In this document: positions 44,336-54,793 of the stretch, piece after piece | How positions within the stretch are numbered: the stretch's first letter is position 1 | Layout: every line of letters begins with the position of its first letter | DNA from: Halichoerus grypus | Lineage: Eukaryota; Chordata; Mammalia; Carnivora; Phocidae | Length of the DNA: 64,000 nt | Assembly (NCBI RefSeq): GCF_964656455.1 | Contig: NC_135717.1 | Coordinates: 13,534,775 to 13,598,774, forward strand | Direction: 5' to 3' | Translations under genes and position numbers: made by a program | The notes under the pieces: generated by a model | Databases searched by the model: none | Told to the model about the DNA's origin: nothing | What the model saw: only the letters and a program-made list of their open reading frames with translations

Positions 44336-44850
44336 GTAGAAATTAATTTTTTTTTTATGTGGCTCGTCATCTGTAACTTCCACTCGCTTTAAAACCTTTT
44401 TTTTTTTTTAGGGCGCTCTGTACAACTTCAGCATGTCCTTTTTTGGGAAATGGGTGCAGGATACTTTAATTCCTTTTGCGTTTCTCATTTTTCACACCAG
44501 TTGCCTTATTATTCTTAACTATTATTAAAAGGAATGATAAAAAGTAATTAACCATCTGGAACAGATTCATGCTTCCCATTAGTCAGGGCATCCATTATAA
44601 AACCTCCCCAAAGTTCAGCCTTGGAAATAAATTCTGCAAGTGGGTGGATTAGCTAATGAATTTTTCTTCTCCAAAGGCGAGCACATTTTCCCAGCACAGC
44701 CAGTCCTTCACTGCCCATTTATCAAAGGGGGGAAAAGTAGAAGTGAAAATGGAAACAACTTATCAATATAATTTACCGTGTTAAAGCTGTAGATTTGATA
44801 GGGTTTTTGTAGGGCTTCTGCACTGTACTTTTCCACCACTGTTTATGGAT
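44336..44850. promoter_or_regulatory. Candidate conserved noncoding element (enhancer-like)
   Basis: About 500 bases of AT-rich, non-repetitive DNA free of recognisable transposons, with several homeodomain-like cores (GTAATTAACC, GCTAATGAAT, TATAATTTACC) and ATTATTAAAAGG. Neighbouring DNA is GC-richer and repeat-bearing. This is the style of a deeply conserved developmental enhancer, but no alignment was possible. Confidence 0.3.
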
Positions 44851-45657
44851 TTAGTGTGGCTTTTAACATCAGCTTATTCAGCCAGTGCTCCCTTTGGGGT
44901 CTTTGGGAAACAGCCCCTGTCCTTCCGGTCCATGATAGGGAAGCTGGAGATGGGTCAGTAGCAGGAAAGCACCAAGGGAATGTCGGAGGCCTCAGCTTGT
45001 CTCATGTGGGTCCCCCTGTGAATTTTAGGGGTACTTGGAATTTGCCCAGAGGAGGAATTGTGTTAATAGTGGGTGAGCTCTGTGTCATGCCTGGGTTCCC
45101 TGGATCCGTGTCTCCCACGGCATCCTGGGCATGGGTAGGCTGTCTGACTCCTGGAAGACCCACATGATATGGCTCCCAGCTATGTTGGACTGTCATCCTG
45201 GCTCTTTGTACGCATAACCCCAGATCGTCGCTTCCCCCTCGCTGCTTCCCTGGTGTCCCACAATTGCGAATACCCAGGAACTGAGCTGGGATTTGTCATC
45301 ACTCACCATTTCCTCCAGATTCAGGCTGCCCTTGAGCAGACATAAGCTCAGCCCCCAAAAGTCCGTCCTTGGGGAGAGGCGTCCGCCCTCGGTTATTCTT
45401 CCTCGATACAGAACACAGGGCCCGGCCCCCCAGGGCTGCAAGGCTGACTCCCCATCAGCTGTGTCAATAGGAGCATTTGCTTTTCACCAGATCTGAAGCT
45501 GTTCACGGCACTCAGAATTCCCAAGGTGCAAGGCTGATTCAGGGCCGAGAGTGAACACTTCATGCTCCATGAACTCTTTTACAGTTTTGTATTAGCCTGA
45601 TAAGGCTTAGCTTAAGTACACTTTCCTTCATGAAGCTTTGATAATGCTAGCTTACAA
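44851..45657. other. Unique sequence
   Basis: No gene or repeat recognised. The 103-codon frame at 44856-45167 has no domain that I can name. Confidence 0.4.
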
Positions 45658-46010
45658 GTCGATTCTATTCAACAAATATTTATACACTACCTTTTGTATG
45701 CCAAGCCCCATGCTGCAGTCTGAGGATACAGGGGTGAATGAGACATGGATCTGTCCCCAAGGAGCTCTCCGTTTGCTGAGGGATGCACATACAGAAAAGT
45801 TACAGATAAATATGGTAAGTACTATGAAGGAATAGTCTCAGGAATAGGCCACAGGAGCCTGGAGAAAAGCCTTCCCATCTACTTTGGAGGCTTGGGAAAA
45901 GCTTCCATGGAGAGGATTATATTTATGCTGGGCCTTGATGTGTTCCCAGGAATTTGTCAAGTTGAAAACAGTTGAAGCAGAAAGGACACGTACAGAAGCT
46001 TGGCTTGAAA
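45658..46010 (-). repeat. L2 fragment
   Basis: TTCAACAAATATTTATACAC, GAGGATACAGGGGTGAATGA and CCCCAAGGAGCTCTCCGTTT are the antisense L2 end. GTACTATGAAGGAATAGTCT and CTGGGCCTTGATGTGTTCCC continue it inward. Confidence 0.7.
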
Positions 46011-46035
46011 GACTGTGGGATGGGGCATGGTGTTT

Positions 46036-46265
46036 TCTTTTCTTTTCTTTCTTTCTTTTTTTTTTTAAGGTTTATTTATTTTGCGAGAGAGAGAGAGTGC
46101 GCATGTGTGAGCAGGGGGAGGGGCAGAGGGAGAGGGAGAATCTTAAGCAGACTCCCTGCTGAGCACAGAACCTGACCTGGGGCTCCATCCTATGACCCTG
46201 AGATCATGACCTGAGCCCAAATCAAGAGCTAGACGCTCAACTGACTGAGCCACCCAAGCGCCCCA
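46036..46265 (-). mobile_element. CanSINE with expanded CTTT tail
   Basis: The tail complement has grown into TTTTC/CTTT repeats (46036-46068). The body ends ACTGAGCCACCCAAGCGCCCC. The direct repeat GCATGGTGTTT lies at 46025-46035 and 46266-46276. Confidence 0.94.
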
Positions 46266-46276
46266 GCATGGTGTTT

Positions 46277-46908
46277 CTTGAGACTGATGCTCAGGGTATT
46301 CGTCCAAAGAGGGTAAGCCTGGAGCCCGTCCTGGTTGTATCTTCTCTGTTGCAATCACTTTAGACCCCGAGCCTGGCACGCAGTGCCCACTGAGAGCAAG
46401 GAGCCTGGATGGAGACCCAGGGTGAGTTCACGGGCGAGGGCTGGGGCAGGAGCTCCCACCTTCGGGAGGAGTGACTAAACATGGCTGTCTAGGGGATCCC
46501 CTGCCCAGGAACTTGGAAGGCAGGGATCAAAGCTGCAGATCTCTGAGTAAAAAGAGGGAACTCCAGTGGGAGGAGACACAGAAGCAGGTTGTTTGAGTCA
46601 GGGATGAATGGCACTTGCATTTTCCAGTTTCATATATGCATGTCTTTACTCTTCCAATAGATTATACTTGAAGGCAGAGGGGATGGCTTTAAATTCCTTT
46701 TTAAGTCCTAAGCACCAGGATCTAGTAAAGTATTGTCAAAGCACGTGAGAAGTCATGCCACTTGCTGACACTTCCAGAGTCCGTAGGGTGGCAGAATGAG
46801 AGGCACTGTGCCTCTGGAGCTTGTGTGTCAACCCCAGCCCTGGGTGGCTCCTAGAGACAGAGTGCTTTTCTCCCCTCCCCCGCCCCCCACCCCCAAATCC
46901 AGGTATTG
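46277..46908. other. Unique sequence with a C-rich tract
   Basis: Holds the minus-strand G-quadruplex motif at 46872-46894. No gene. Confidence 0.45.
46872..46894 (-). other. G-quadruplex / i-motif tract
   Basis: On the plus strand, C-runs of 4, 5, 6 and 5 are separated by single bases T, G and A. The minus strand is therefore a strong quadruplex motif with one-base loops. Confidence 0.85.
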
Positions 46909-46910
46909 AG

Positions 46911-47227
46911 AGTTAATTCCCCAGTGTGGTGATATTGGAGGTGGGGCCTTTAGGAGGTGATTGGATCATGAGGGTGGAGCCCCCATGGGTGGGATTAGTG
47001 CCCTGATAAAAGCAACCCCAGAGAGCTCCTTTGTCCCTTCCACCATATGAGGACACAGCAAGAAGATGGCTGTGTGTGAACCAGAAAGTGGGTCCTCATC
47101 AGACATGGAATCTGCGGGTGCCTTGATCTTGGACTTCCCAGACTCCAGTACCATGAGAAAAAAATGTTTCGTGTTGAAGCCACCCAGTTTGTGATATTCT
47201 GTAATGGCAGCCTGAGCGGACTAAGAC
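46911..47227 (+). mobile_element. MLT1A/B-like LTR
   Basis: GATATTGGAGGTGGGGCCTT, GGATCATGAGGGTGGAGCCC, ATATGAGGACACAGCAAGAA, CTTGATCTTGGACTTCCCAG and GGCAGCCTGAGCGGACTAAG-ACA follow the MLT1A-type consensus closely to its 3' end. Confidence 0.88.
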
Positions 47228-48153
47228 AGAGGCTCCAGTGGCCCCTCTCCAGTGGGTCAGGTCTCATTCAGGGAATGTGCTTAGTAGACCGTGTCACAGA
47301 TAAGAATGGACATTAACAAATTAAAATGCAGAGGATGGAGAGGATGGAGAGCATGCAGAGGATGGAGACCTGCTGTCCTTTGTCTTATCCTATGAAAAAA
47401 ATTAAGGGAGCAGAGAAGTTGCCAGAGAGGCCTGTGTGTGTTGGGTGGGTGGGTGGGTGGGAAGCAGGGTCATTAAATATTTGCAAGAGTTTCACATGGA
47501 AGAAGGATTCGTTTTGGCCTGTGTGGTCTCGGGGGCAGTACATAGAGGTCGCGTTGAGGAAGCAAATCTCCCCCTAACCACTGATGCTGCTTAAAATTTC
47601 AACAGGTGGTTTAGAAAGAGTAAGGCTCCCTGGATGAGAGGCAGAAACAGCAGGGCTATTGTCAAGGAGCTTCCTTCTCTGAGTAGGGGATCCCACCAAA
47701 TGATTTGCAATGTCTCTTCCAATTTGAGGTTTCTATAAATCTCTTGATGCTTCTATAATTCTGCCGTTCTCCCCTGGCTGCCATCAGAGGCCAGGCTGTG
47801 TGAAGACATCAGAAGCTGAGAGGGTGGCTGACTGACACCCAGCCCCTGTCTTCATTATTTCAGTGTGTGGGATCCATTTGCCAAGAGAAATTGGGGAAAG
47901 TATTTTTAGTCGAGGCATTTGCTTTCATGGGACCCAATTTCCTAGAAAAACTCTGTTCCTCCCCTTTTATGCCATACTTATTCCCCAGGATTTTTACTCC
48001 TTGAGGTGCTATTTAGACTCTTTTCTTTTTCATCTCTTAAACCAGTTGGATTCCAGAAGGATTAAAACCCAGGTGTTAAATTTCGACCTAGAGAGACAGC
48101 CTCTTATTGATTGCTACAGAAAATACCCACTCCCGAGTGGGCGGCCGGCTTTA
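47228..48153. other. Unique sequence with short tandem repeats
   Basis: A GAGGATGGA-type tandem array (47330-47362) and a short GGGT run (47442-47461). The 142-codon frame at 47863-48291 runs into a hAT element and has no domain. Confidence 0.4.
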
Positions 48154-48325
48154 GAGCAGGATTCTCAGCTTTGCCCAAACTCTAGAATCACTTGGGGAGG
48201 TTTGAAACATCCCAATACCCAGGCTTCACGCAGACCGGTTAGATCAGATCTGGGTGGGGCCGGGCACCAGGGGTTTAAAAAGCTCCTCTGATGGTTCCAT
48301 GTGCAGTCAAGTCTGAGAATCATGA
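48154..48325 (+). mobile_element. MER5B/MER58-like hAT element
   Basis: GAGCAGGATTCTCAGCTTTG, CTAGAATCACTTGGGGAGGT, GGGGTTTAAAAAGCTCCTCT and GTCAAGTCTGAGAATCATG fit a MER5-type element with both ends present. Confidence 0.7.
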
Positions 48326-48408
48326 TTTAAGATACATTCTGGATTCCCCTTGGAGGACCTCTTGGCTTCTGTTCCATTTTGGATCTTAAAGGGATGGAGA
48401 AAAGCAGC

Positions 48409-48480
48409 TTACAGTTCCCACACCTGCCACTTGTGTACTTTGAGGAAGTTAATTGAGTTCTCGGAGCCTCTGTATGGAGC
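48409..48480 (+). repeat. MIR half, left of the GAT array
   Basis: CACACCTGCCACTTGTGTAC, TTTGAGGAAGTTAATTGAGT and TCGGAGCCTCTGTATGG track the MIR core (CTGCCACTTACTAGCTG ... GAGCCTCAGT) in sense. Confidence 0.5.
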
Positions 48481-48555
48481 TCCTAGAAGGTCAGTTATGT
48501 GTGGTGTCCTTGACATGGTTCCTGGCAAGGAGCTCACTCTGGTGCTGTTAGCTAT

Positions 48556-49439
48556 GATGATGACGATGTTGATGACGATGTTGATGATGATAATATTGAT
48601 GAGGGCAGTGATGATGATGATGATGGCAAAGTTGATGACAGTGTTCATGATGATAACAATGACAACGTTGATGATGACGATGAAGATGATGAGGATGAAG
48701 ATGACAATGTTCATGATGATAGTGATGATGATGATGACAAGGATGAGGATGACAGTACTGATGATGACCGTGTTCATGATAATGGTAATGATAATGATGA
48801 TGACGATGAAGATGACGAGGATGAAGATGACGACGAGGGTGAGGATGACAATATTGATGATGACTGTATTCATGATGATGGTAATGATGATGATGACAGT
48901 GATGAAGAAGATGATGGTGAGGATGATGAGAATGAAGATGATGAGAGTGAAGATGACAATGTTCATGATGATAGTGATGATGAGGATGACAAGGATGAGG
49001 ATGACAATACTGATGATGACCGTGTTCATGATGATGGTAATGATAATGTTGATGATGATGATGAAGATGATGAGGATGAAGATGACAATGGGGATGAGGA
49101 TGACAATACTGATGATGACCGTGTTCATGGTGATGGTAATGATAATGTTGATGACAATGATGAAGATGATGAGGATGAAGATGACGATGAGGATGAGAAT
49201 GACAATATTGATGATGACCGTGTTCATGATGATGGTAATGATAATGATGATGATAGTGATGAAGAAGATGATGGTGAGGATGAGGATGATGAGAATGAAG
49301 ATGATGAAGGTGAAGATGACAATGCTCATGATGGTAGTGATGATGATGAGGAGGATGAGGATGACAATATTGATGGTGACAGTGTTCGTGATGGTGACGA
49401 TGATGGTGCCGAGGATGAGGATGACAGTGTTGGTGGCAT
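48556..49439. repeat. GAT/GAC trinucleotide array, ~0.9 kb, with ~99-bp higher-order units
   Basis: Composed almost entirely of GAT, GAC, GAA, GAG, AAT, GTT and CAT triplets. A phrase beginning GATGATGACCGTGTTCATG (or a one-base variant) recurs near 48760, 48856, 49011, 49111 and 49210, i.e. spacings of about 96, 155, 100 and 99. Every indel keeps the three-base phase. Two of three plus-strand frames stay open: Met-rich with an ATG (48350-49441) and Asp/Glu-rich (48514-49548, no ATG before the array). Two minus frames, Ile-rich and His-rich, are also open. Openness on both strands shows this reflects repeat composition. I do not call it a gene. Confidence 0.95.
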
Positions 49440-49498
49440 GACAATGATGATGACAGCCATAATACACACTGGTTGGGCATACTCCTGTGTGGCTGTGG

Positions 49499-49585
49499 CC
49501 TCTGTGCCAGGCGTTTTGCACATGAACTTCATGTATTCCTCTCAGTAGTCATAGGTGGTGGTTACTATTAATATCTTGCCCTTTC
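49499..49585 (-). repeat. MIR half, right of the GAT array
   Basis: TCTGTGCCAGGCGTTTTGCA, CATGTATTCCTCTCAGTAGT and GGTTACTATTAATATC correspond to the antisense MIR 3' half (GTGCCAGGCACT ... GTACTATTATTATC). Confidence 0.6.
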
Positions 49586-49767
49586 CACATCACCACCTCC
49601 ATGGAGAATGATGACATTTGTAGAGCACACTGCAGTAAAGGTGTGACAGCTGCGGGGGCTGGAGGTGATGAGCCTGGTCCCGGTTCTAGGAGTCATGAGA
49701 GGGGATCAATATCTTGGGCACCCCCCCCAGAATCCCACCTTATAGCTGGGAAGCTCTGCCTTTTCAC

Positions 49768-49793
49768 ATGATGATGATGATGATGATGAAGAA
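49768..49793. repeat. (GAT)n short run
   Basis: About seven ATG/GAT units followed by AAGAAG, 330 bases from the end of the main GAT array. Confidence 0.85.
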
Positions 49794-49896
49794 GAGTGTG
49801 AGGATTATTGCGCTGTTGATCCCTTATGTACATGTCACTTGTCATTGGCAGGCAAATTACAGCTGTTCACATGGCATATTTTTAATTTTTAGGGAA

Positions 49897-50500
49897 TGTT
49901 ATGGGCTAAATTGTATTCCTCCAAATTCCTATGTTGAAGTCCTTACCCTCCTCCCCCAGAACTCGGAATATAACCATATTTGGAGATAAGGTATTTAAAG
50001 AGGTAATTGAGTTAAAATGAGGTCTTTAGGGGCACCTGGGTGGCTCAGTTGTTAGGCGTCTGCCTTTGGCTCAGGTCATGATCCCAGGGTCCTGAGATCG
50101 AGCCCCACATCGGGCTCCCTGCTCGGTGGGAAGCCTGCTTCTCCCTCTCCCTCTGCTTGTGTTCCCTCTCTCGCTGTGTCTCTCTCTGTCAAATAAATAA
50201 AATCTTTAAAAAAAAAAATAAAATGAGGTCTTTAGGGTGGGCACTAATCTTAATGTGTCTAGTGTCCTTATAAGAAGAGGATATTAGGACTCGGACATGT
50301 ACAGAGGGAAGACCATGTGAGGACATGGCAAGAAGGTGGCTGTCTACAAGCCAGGGAGAGAGGCCTCAGAGGGAGCCAATGATGTTCACACCTTGATCTC
50401 AGACTTGCAGCCTCCAGAAACCATGAGAACACAGATTCCTGAGGTTGGAGCACCCCCAGTCTGTGGTGCTTTGTTATGGCAGCCCATGCAGACTAATACA
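49897..50500 (+). mobile_element. MLT1-like LTR split by a CanSINE
   Basis: TTATGGGCTAAATTGTATTC, CCTATGTTGAAGTCCTTACC, TTATAAGAAGAGGATATTAG, ATGTGAGGACATGGCAAGAA and GCAGCCCATGCAGACTAATA-CA cover the whole LTR. The SINE at 50029-50218 interrupts it. Confidence 0.85.
50029..50218 (+). mobile_element. CanSINE inserted into an LTR, perfect target duplication
   Basis: GGGGCACCTGGGTGGCTCAG to TAAAATCTTTAAAAAAAAAA. The perfect 18-base repeat TAAAATGAGGTCTTTAGG (50013-50030 and 50219-50236) is LTR sequence, so the LTR is the older element. Confidence 0.96.
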
Positions 50501-50570
50501 GAGGCAGAGACCTCTTAACCACTTCCTGGCATCTGCCTTTAGAACTTCCTTGGGTTTCTCCTGCCTCTAA

Positions 50571-51082
50571 AAGAGTGATTCTCAAAGTTTAGCAGGTGTC
50601 AGAACACCCAGAGGTCTTCTTAAAGCAGATTGTTCAGCTTCACCCCTGGAGTTTCCAATGTATCAGTGTGGGGGATCAGGAGGGGCCTGGGAATTTACCT
50701 TTCTAGTATGTTCCCAGTGTCTTAGTCAGCTTGGGCTGCCAGTTTTGGAGGCTGGAGGTCCAAGATCAGGGTGTCAACATGGTCGGGGGTCTCATGAGAG
50801 CCCTCTTCTGGGTTATGCATTGCTGATTTCCAGTTGTGTCTTCATCTGGTGGAAGGAGAGGGTCTGGCTCTCTAGCTTCTTCTTTCCAGGTTACTAATCC
50901 CATTCAGGAGGGCTCCACTGTCATGACCTAATTACCTCTCAAAGGCCCCACCTTCAGATACCATCACACTGGGGTTTAGGGCTTTGACACAGGAATTCTG
51001 GGGGACACAGACGTTCAGTTCGTAACACCAGGTGATGTGGATGCTGCTGGTTTGGGGGCTACACTTTGATAAGCACTGTTCT
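50571..51082 (+). mobile_element. MER5/MER58-like element interrupted by an LTR
   Basis: The left half (GAGTGATTCTCAAAGTTTAG to TAGTATGTTCCCAG, 50571-50717) and the right half (GGTGATGTGGATGCTGCTGG to TTTGATAAGCACTG, 51031-51082) join into one MER5/58-type element when the LTR at 50718-51027 is removed. Confidence 0.8.
50718..51027 (-). mobile_element. MLT1-like solo LTR inside a hAT element
   Basis: Starts TGTCTTAGTCAGCTTGGGCT and ends TTCAGTTCGTAACA (TG...CA). Inside are GGAGGTCCAAGATCAGGGTG and AAAGGCCCCACCTTCAGATA in antisense order. A short CCAG duplication flanks it. Confidence 0.85.
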
Positions 51083-51794
51083 GACAACCACAGGCCTGTA
51101 GGTGGCTCCTAGCAGGCCCTCCAAGCCTTTTGAACACTTTGGGATTGATGGGGGTCGGTCTGGGTTCACCTGCGTGAAGTGGCTGGCATTTCCAATCCTG
51201 CCTTCTTTCCTCTCTCTCTGACCCTCCCTTCCGGGGCTGAGCGTGCAGTAAATGCTTCCTTTCTCATGGGCCTCTTTGTTGGCCAAGCAGAAGGGCAACA
51301 CCTTTATCTAGTTTGGAGTCCCTCTCCCCATGTGGTTAGGGTTCCTCTCTGTTCTGGCCTCACATACAGAGGTATATCCCAAGGTTACAGAGATGATGGA
51401 GGCAAACACTCATGTTACTGTAAAAAGGTTATCAGGACCAAAGAGCTCTGTGTCAGATACCACGTGGTCACAGAGAACCGAGTGGCTTACCTTTCCATCA
51501 GGGAGGGAAAAGACGGCTCGACAGAAATAGTGGCATCACACCTGGGGTGTGCCTGAGGAGCAGAGATTTTCCCGGCAGAGGGGAGGGCACGCCGGGCTCC
51601 TGTCTGAGACCGTGGCACGTGCCAAGGCACGGGGGTTGGCAACGATCAGCCTCTTGGGGGGAAGAGTTAAGGAATGAAGGTGGCTTGGAGCATAAGTTCT
51701 GTGGGCGGAGCGTGGTGGGAGCCGAGGCAGGAGAGAAAGGTTGATGCCACCCCCATCTACTGGGAGCGTGGTATGTATCTTAAGGAATGAGGAC
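51083..51794. other. Unique sequence
   Basis: The 125-codon plus frame at 51179-51556 is not recognised. No repeat found. Confidence 0.4.
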
Positions 51795-52262
51795 ACGTAT
51801 CTTGTGCTACCTCTGTAACAAATGACTCCAAACTTGGTAGCTTAAAACAGCACATTTATTCTCTTATAAGTTATCAAGGTCAGAAGTCCGAAATGAGTCC
51901 TGTGTCGGTAGGGCTGTGTTCCTTCTGGAGACTTCTGTCTCTTGCCTCTGCCAGCTTCTAGAGGCCACTCCCTTCCTTGGCTGCAGCCGCAGAGTTTGAT
52001 TCTCTGCTTTTATGGCTGCATAGTTCCTCTGACCGATTCTCTTGTGTCTCTCTTATAAAGATCCCTGTCTTTATTACTTATTCATCTATTGTTATCTCTG
52101 TTTATTACATGGGGATCAGCCAGACAATCCAGAAGAAGATCCTGCATCAATATCCCTAATTTACACCTGCAAAGCCCCATTGTTGCCATATAAGGTAACA
52201 TTCATCGGTTCTGGGGATGAGGACTGGACACCTTTTGGGGGCCATTATTCAGCCTACTGCAG
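51795..52262 (-). mobile_element. MaLR-like LTR, antisense, near full length
   Basis: CTGTAACAAATGACTCCAAA, TTGGTAGCTTAAAACAGCAC, CAGCTTCTAGAGGCCACTCC, CATATAAGGTAACATTCATC and GGGGCCATTATTCAGCCTAC run in antisense LTR order. It is the same family as 26681-27102 and probably 63115-63536. Confidence 0.75.
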
Positions 52263-54554
52263 GGCAACTGAAGAATTTTTAAGTCACCTCATCAAGCTGA
52301 GAGAGAAATCCGGAAGACCAGCTCTCCTGGTCCCCAAGGCCATGTGACACTCAAATGGGGCCATTAATCAAGAGGAGTACAGGTCTTGATGAATTTCTGA
52401 ACTCTACGTCTGAAACTAATGATGTTGGCTAATGTTGGCTAATTGTATTTAAATTAAAAAAAAAAAGGTGGGGAGCACAGGTCCTTCCATGACCTGCTGC
52501 CTGGCTCATGCCTCTGGTCGTTAGGACTCTCAGGAATCCTTCCTGGGCATGCCTGGTGAGGTCCTATTGGCAGACTCTGCCTGGTGCATCGGCATTTACT
52601 TGCCGATCTGTTAGGCTGCAAGTTTCTCGAGGGCATCGTCTGCATAGTAGGCTCTGGTTTTCGTCTGTCAGTTTCCTCTGTTTGTATGTAGACATCTGGG
52701 TGCACATGGGCAGTAGCTGAAGCCAGGAACCATGAGATCCGCCGTTGCTAGGACACCTTGTTCACTCTCCACAACTTCCCGGAATGATGATAGGGGCTGA
52801 GTTGTTAACCTTGATCTCCCTGGTTATGAATTTTTTAGTTTTCTCCCCTTCAGGAAGTCATGTATCTTCCAGGATGTCATGTAGTCTTTAAAATGGGTGT
52901 AAATAAACCTAATAGCTGAAAATGACTTGGAAATCATTTAGCAAGGAGGGATAATTCAGCTGGAAATATTATAAAGCAATTTTCAAGGCTACTTGCCTGT
53001 GTATTTCCAGAAATGTGCTCTCCCTTGAGATAATATTTCTTGCATCCGTTTCAGTAAGTATCTGTTCTGTTCACTTGCTGATGGATTTTGAAGCGTTCTG
53101 TCTTCTGTGTGTTCTGGCTCTTCCTTAGCCTCTTTTTATCCTGCTCGTTCCTTAAAGCCACAGAGAATAGTAGGTTCCTTTGTTTAAAAACAAGAAATGG
53201 GATGTTGAAGGGGACTTTTCCTTTTGCTTGGGAATTCCGGTTCCTGTCCCAAAGCTGAAAGCCGTAAGAGAAGGTTTTCCATCATCCAGGGAGAAGGTGG
53301 AGCTCTCACGGGAGGACCCATCCAAAGATGGTGTGATTGGTCCACACGCTCAAGGACTTCTCTACATGGACAAGATGTGTTCATGGAGGAGAGTTATGGG
53401 AGAGATGGGGTGCTTGCTCTTTCCTCCATGGGAATGACTCCCCCCAATATAAGCAGACCCCAGATAGAGATTGGGGGTGCCTTCCAGAAGAGGAGTCTGG
53501 CCTATGCTTGCTGAGTCATAGCTCTCAGAGGCCCATCTTCAGACCTGGGAGCAGAGTTTGATGAGAATGTTCCTGGGAGCCCCAGAATGTGGAAGAATTG
53601 ACACGAGTCCTCAGGATTGGGGGCATCCGTGTGGACCTGGAGGTCCTGAAGACAGGAGGCTGGCAGCAGGCAGGGAGGGCAGCCTGCACTCTCTCCCCTG
53701 CCTCCAAGGCAAGCAGGTGCGAATCTCCTGTGGCTCCTTGGAGGCCTGGGGGGTGGAGGGGGGCAGGCTGGGCAGGGGGTCTGCTGGGCAGGAGGACCTG
53801 TGCATGGAGGCTGCCGAGGTCAGGTCCAGTGAGATTCCCAGGAGAGCTCATCGCCACATCAGGGAGTCCTATAGTGTGGAGGTCTTCACAGCAGGGCCTG
53901 GGGGAACCCCTCAGATGTGCCCCGCAGGAGAGCCGACTTTGATCGCCTGCCAGGAGGTACCGATGGACCTCAGCAGCCAAGTCTTTGAAAGGCAGGTGTT
54001 TGCTTCTCTCGCTCTATCTAATCCATTCTCCCTCTGCCTTGGAGGAGCCCGGAGGTGGGGCTGGAGGAGGAAGAAGCTCGGAGGACCAGCAGGAGGCCCA
54101 CCTGCCTGTGCGGGGGCCGTTGATTCCTGCGTGGGGCCCAAAGCGGGGGAGAGGGACGAAGCTGGGAATTGGGTGTGCATGGACACGTTCGCATTGGGCT
54201 GTATTGCACCTTTTACTCCAGAAACCGAGTCTTAATTTCCTGACGTGTTTTGTTCTTCCAACCGAGAGTGAAGGGAAGGCTGAAGAATCTGGCCCCCGGG
54301 GGTGATCACCAGGCAAGAAGGGAGGCGGGGGCGGCGGAGGGCAGCTGGGCAATGACAGAAGAAACACAAAGCCATTGCCTCTTTATCCCACTGGGTTTGG
54401 CCCCAGTCAATACGTTTGTTAAAAAAACCAACAGGACCACGGCGTAGAGTATCAGCTCAGGATCAGAGATTCAGTATATTCGACGAACCCCACTGCACTG
54501 ATTAAGTGGCTTTAGGAAGTATGTGTGTGTGCGTATGTGTATCGATATAATCAC
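52263..54554. other. Unique sequence of about 2.3 kb, including a long chance-like ORF
   Basis: The first part is mixed, 52850-53060 is AT-rich and looks possibly conserved, and 53560-54300 is GC-rich. The longest frame outside repeats (225 codons, 53558-54235 plus) lies here, overlapped by a 117-codon plus frame and a 151-codon minus frame. It has no recognisable domain and no splice or promoter context that I can see. Confidence 0.45.
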
Positions 54555-54639
54555 TTGTGGCGCGTAATGGCCAGCACGTAGTAGGTACTTAGAAATATGT
54601 CTCCCTGCTGCCCCACACAGTTAATAAATGTGCTGTAAA

Positions 54640-54793
54640 CTCATGGACTCCTCACAGCCATCTTGTGATTAGGTGCTATCAGTTCCTTTCTACAAAGAGG
54701 AAACAGAAGCACAGAGAGGTTAAGAAACTCACCCAAGGGCCTACAGCAAGCATAGAGGAGCAGGGATCTGTCTGCACCCAGGCCTTCTGGCTC
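54640..54793 (-). repeat. MIR SINE, antisense
   Basis: CATGGACTCCTCACAGCCAT, GTGATTAGGTGCTATCAGTT and AGAGGAAACAGAAGCACAGA, then GAGGTTAAGAAACTCACCCA: a clear antisense MIR core. Confidence 0.85.

Noticed and set aside
48350..49441. 363-codon Met-rich ORF on plus
   Set aside because: The ATG phase of the GAT array; low-complexity translation only.
48409..49521. 370-codon Ile-rich and 310-codon His-rich minus ORFs
   Set aside because: Reverse-complement phases (ATC and CAT/CAC) of the same trinucleotide array.
53558..54235. 225-codon plus-strand ORF, the longest outside repeats and L1
   Set aside because: It lies in GC-rich DNA where stops are rare, and is overlapped by a 117-codon plus frame and a 151-codon minus frame. 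I recognise no domain, and the Gly/Ala/Pro/Arg-rich composition mirrors base composition. No promoter or splice context is visible.
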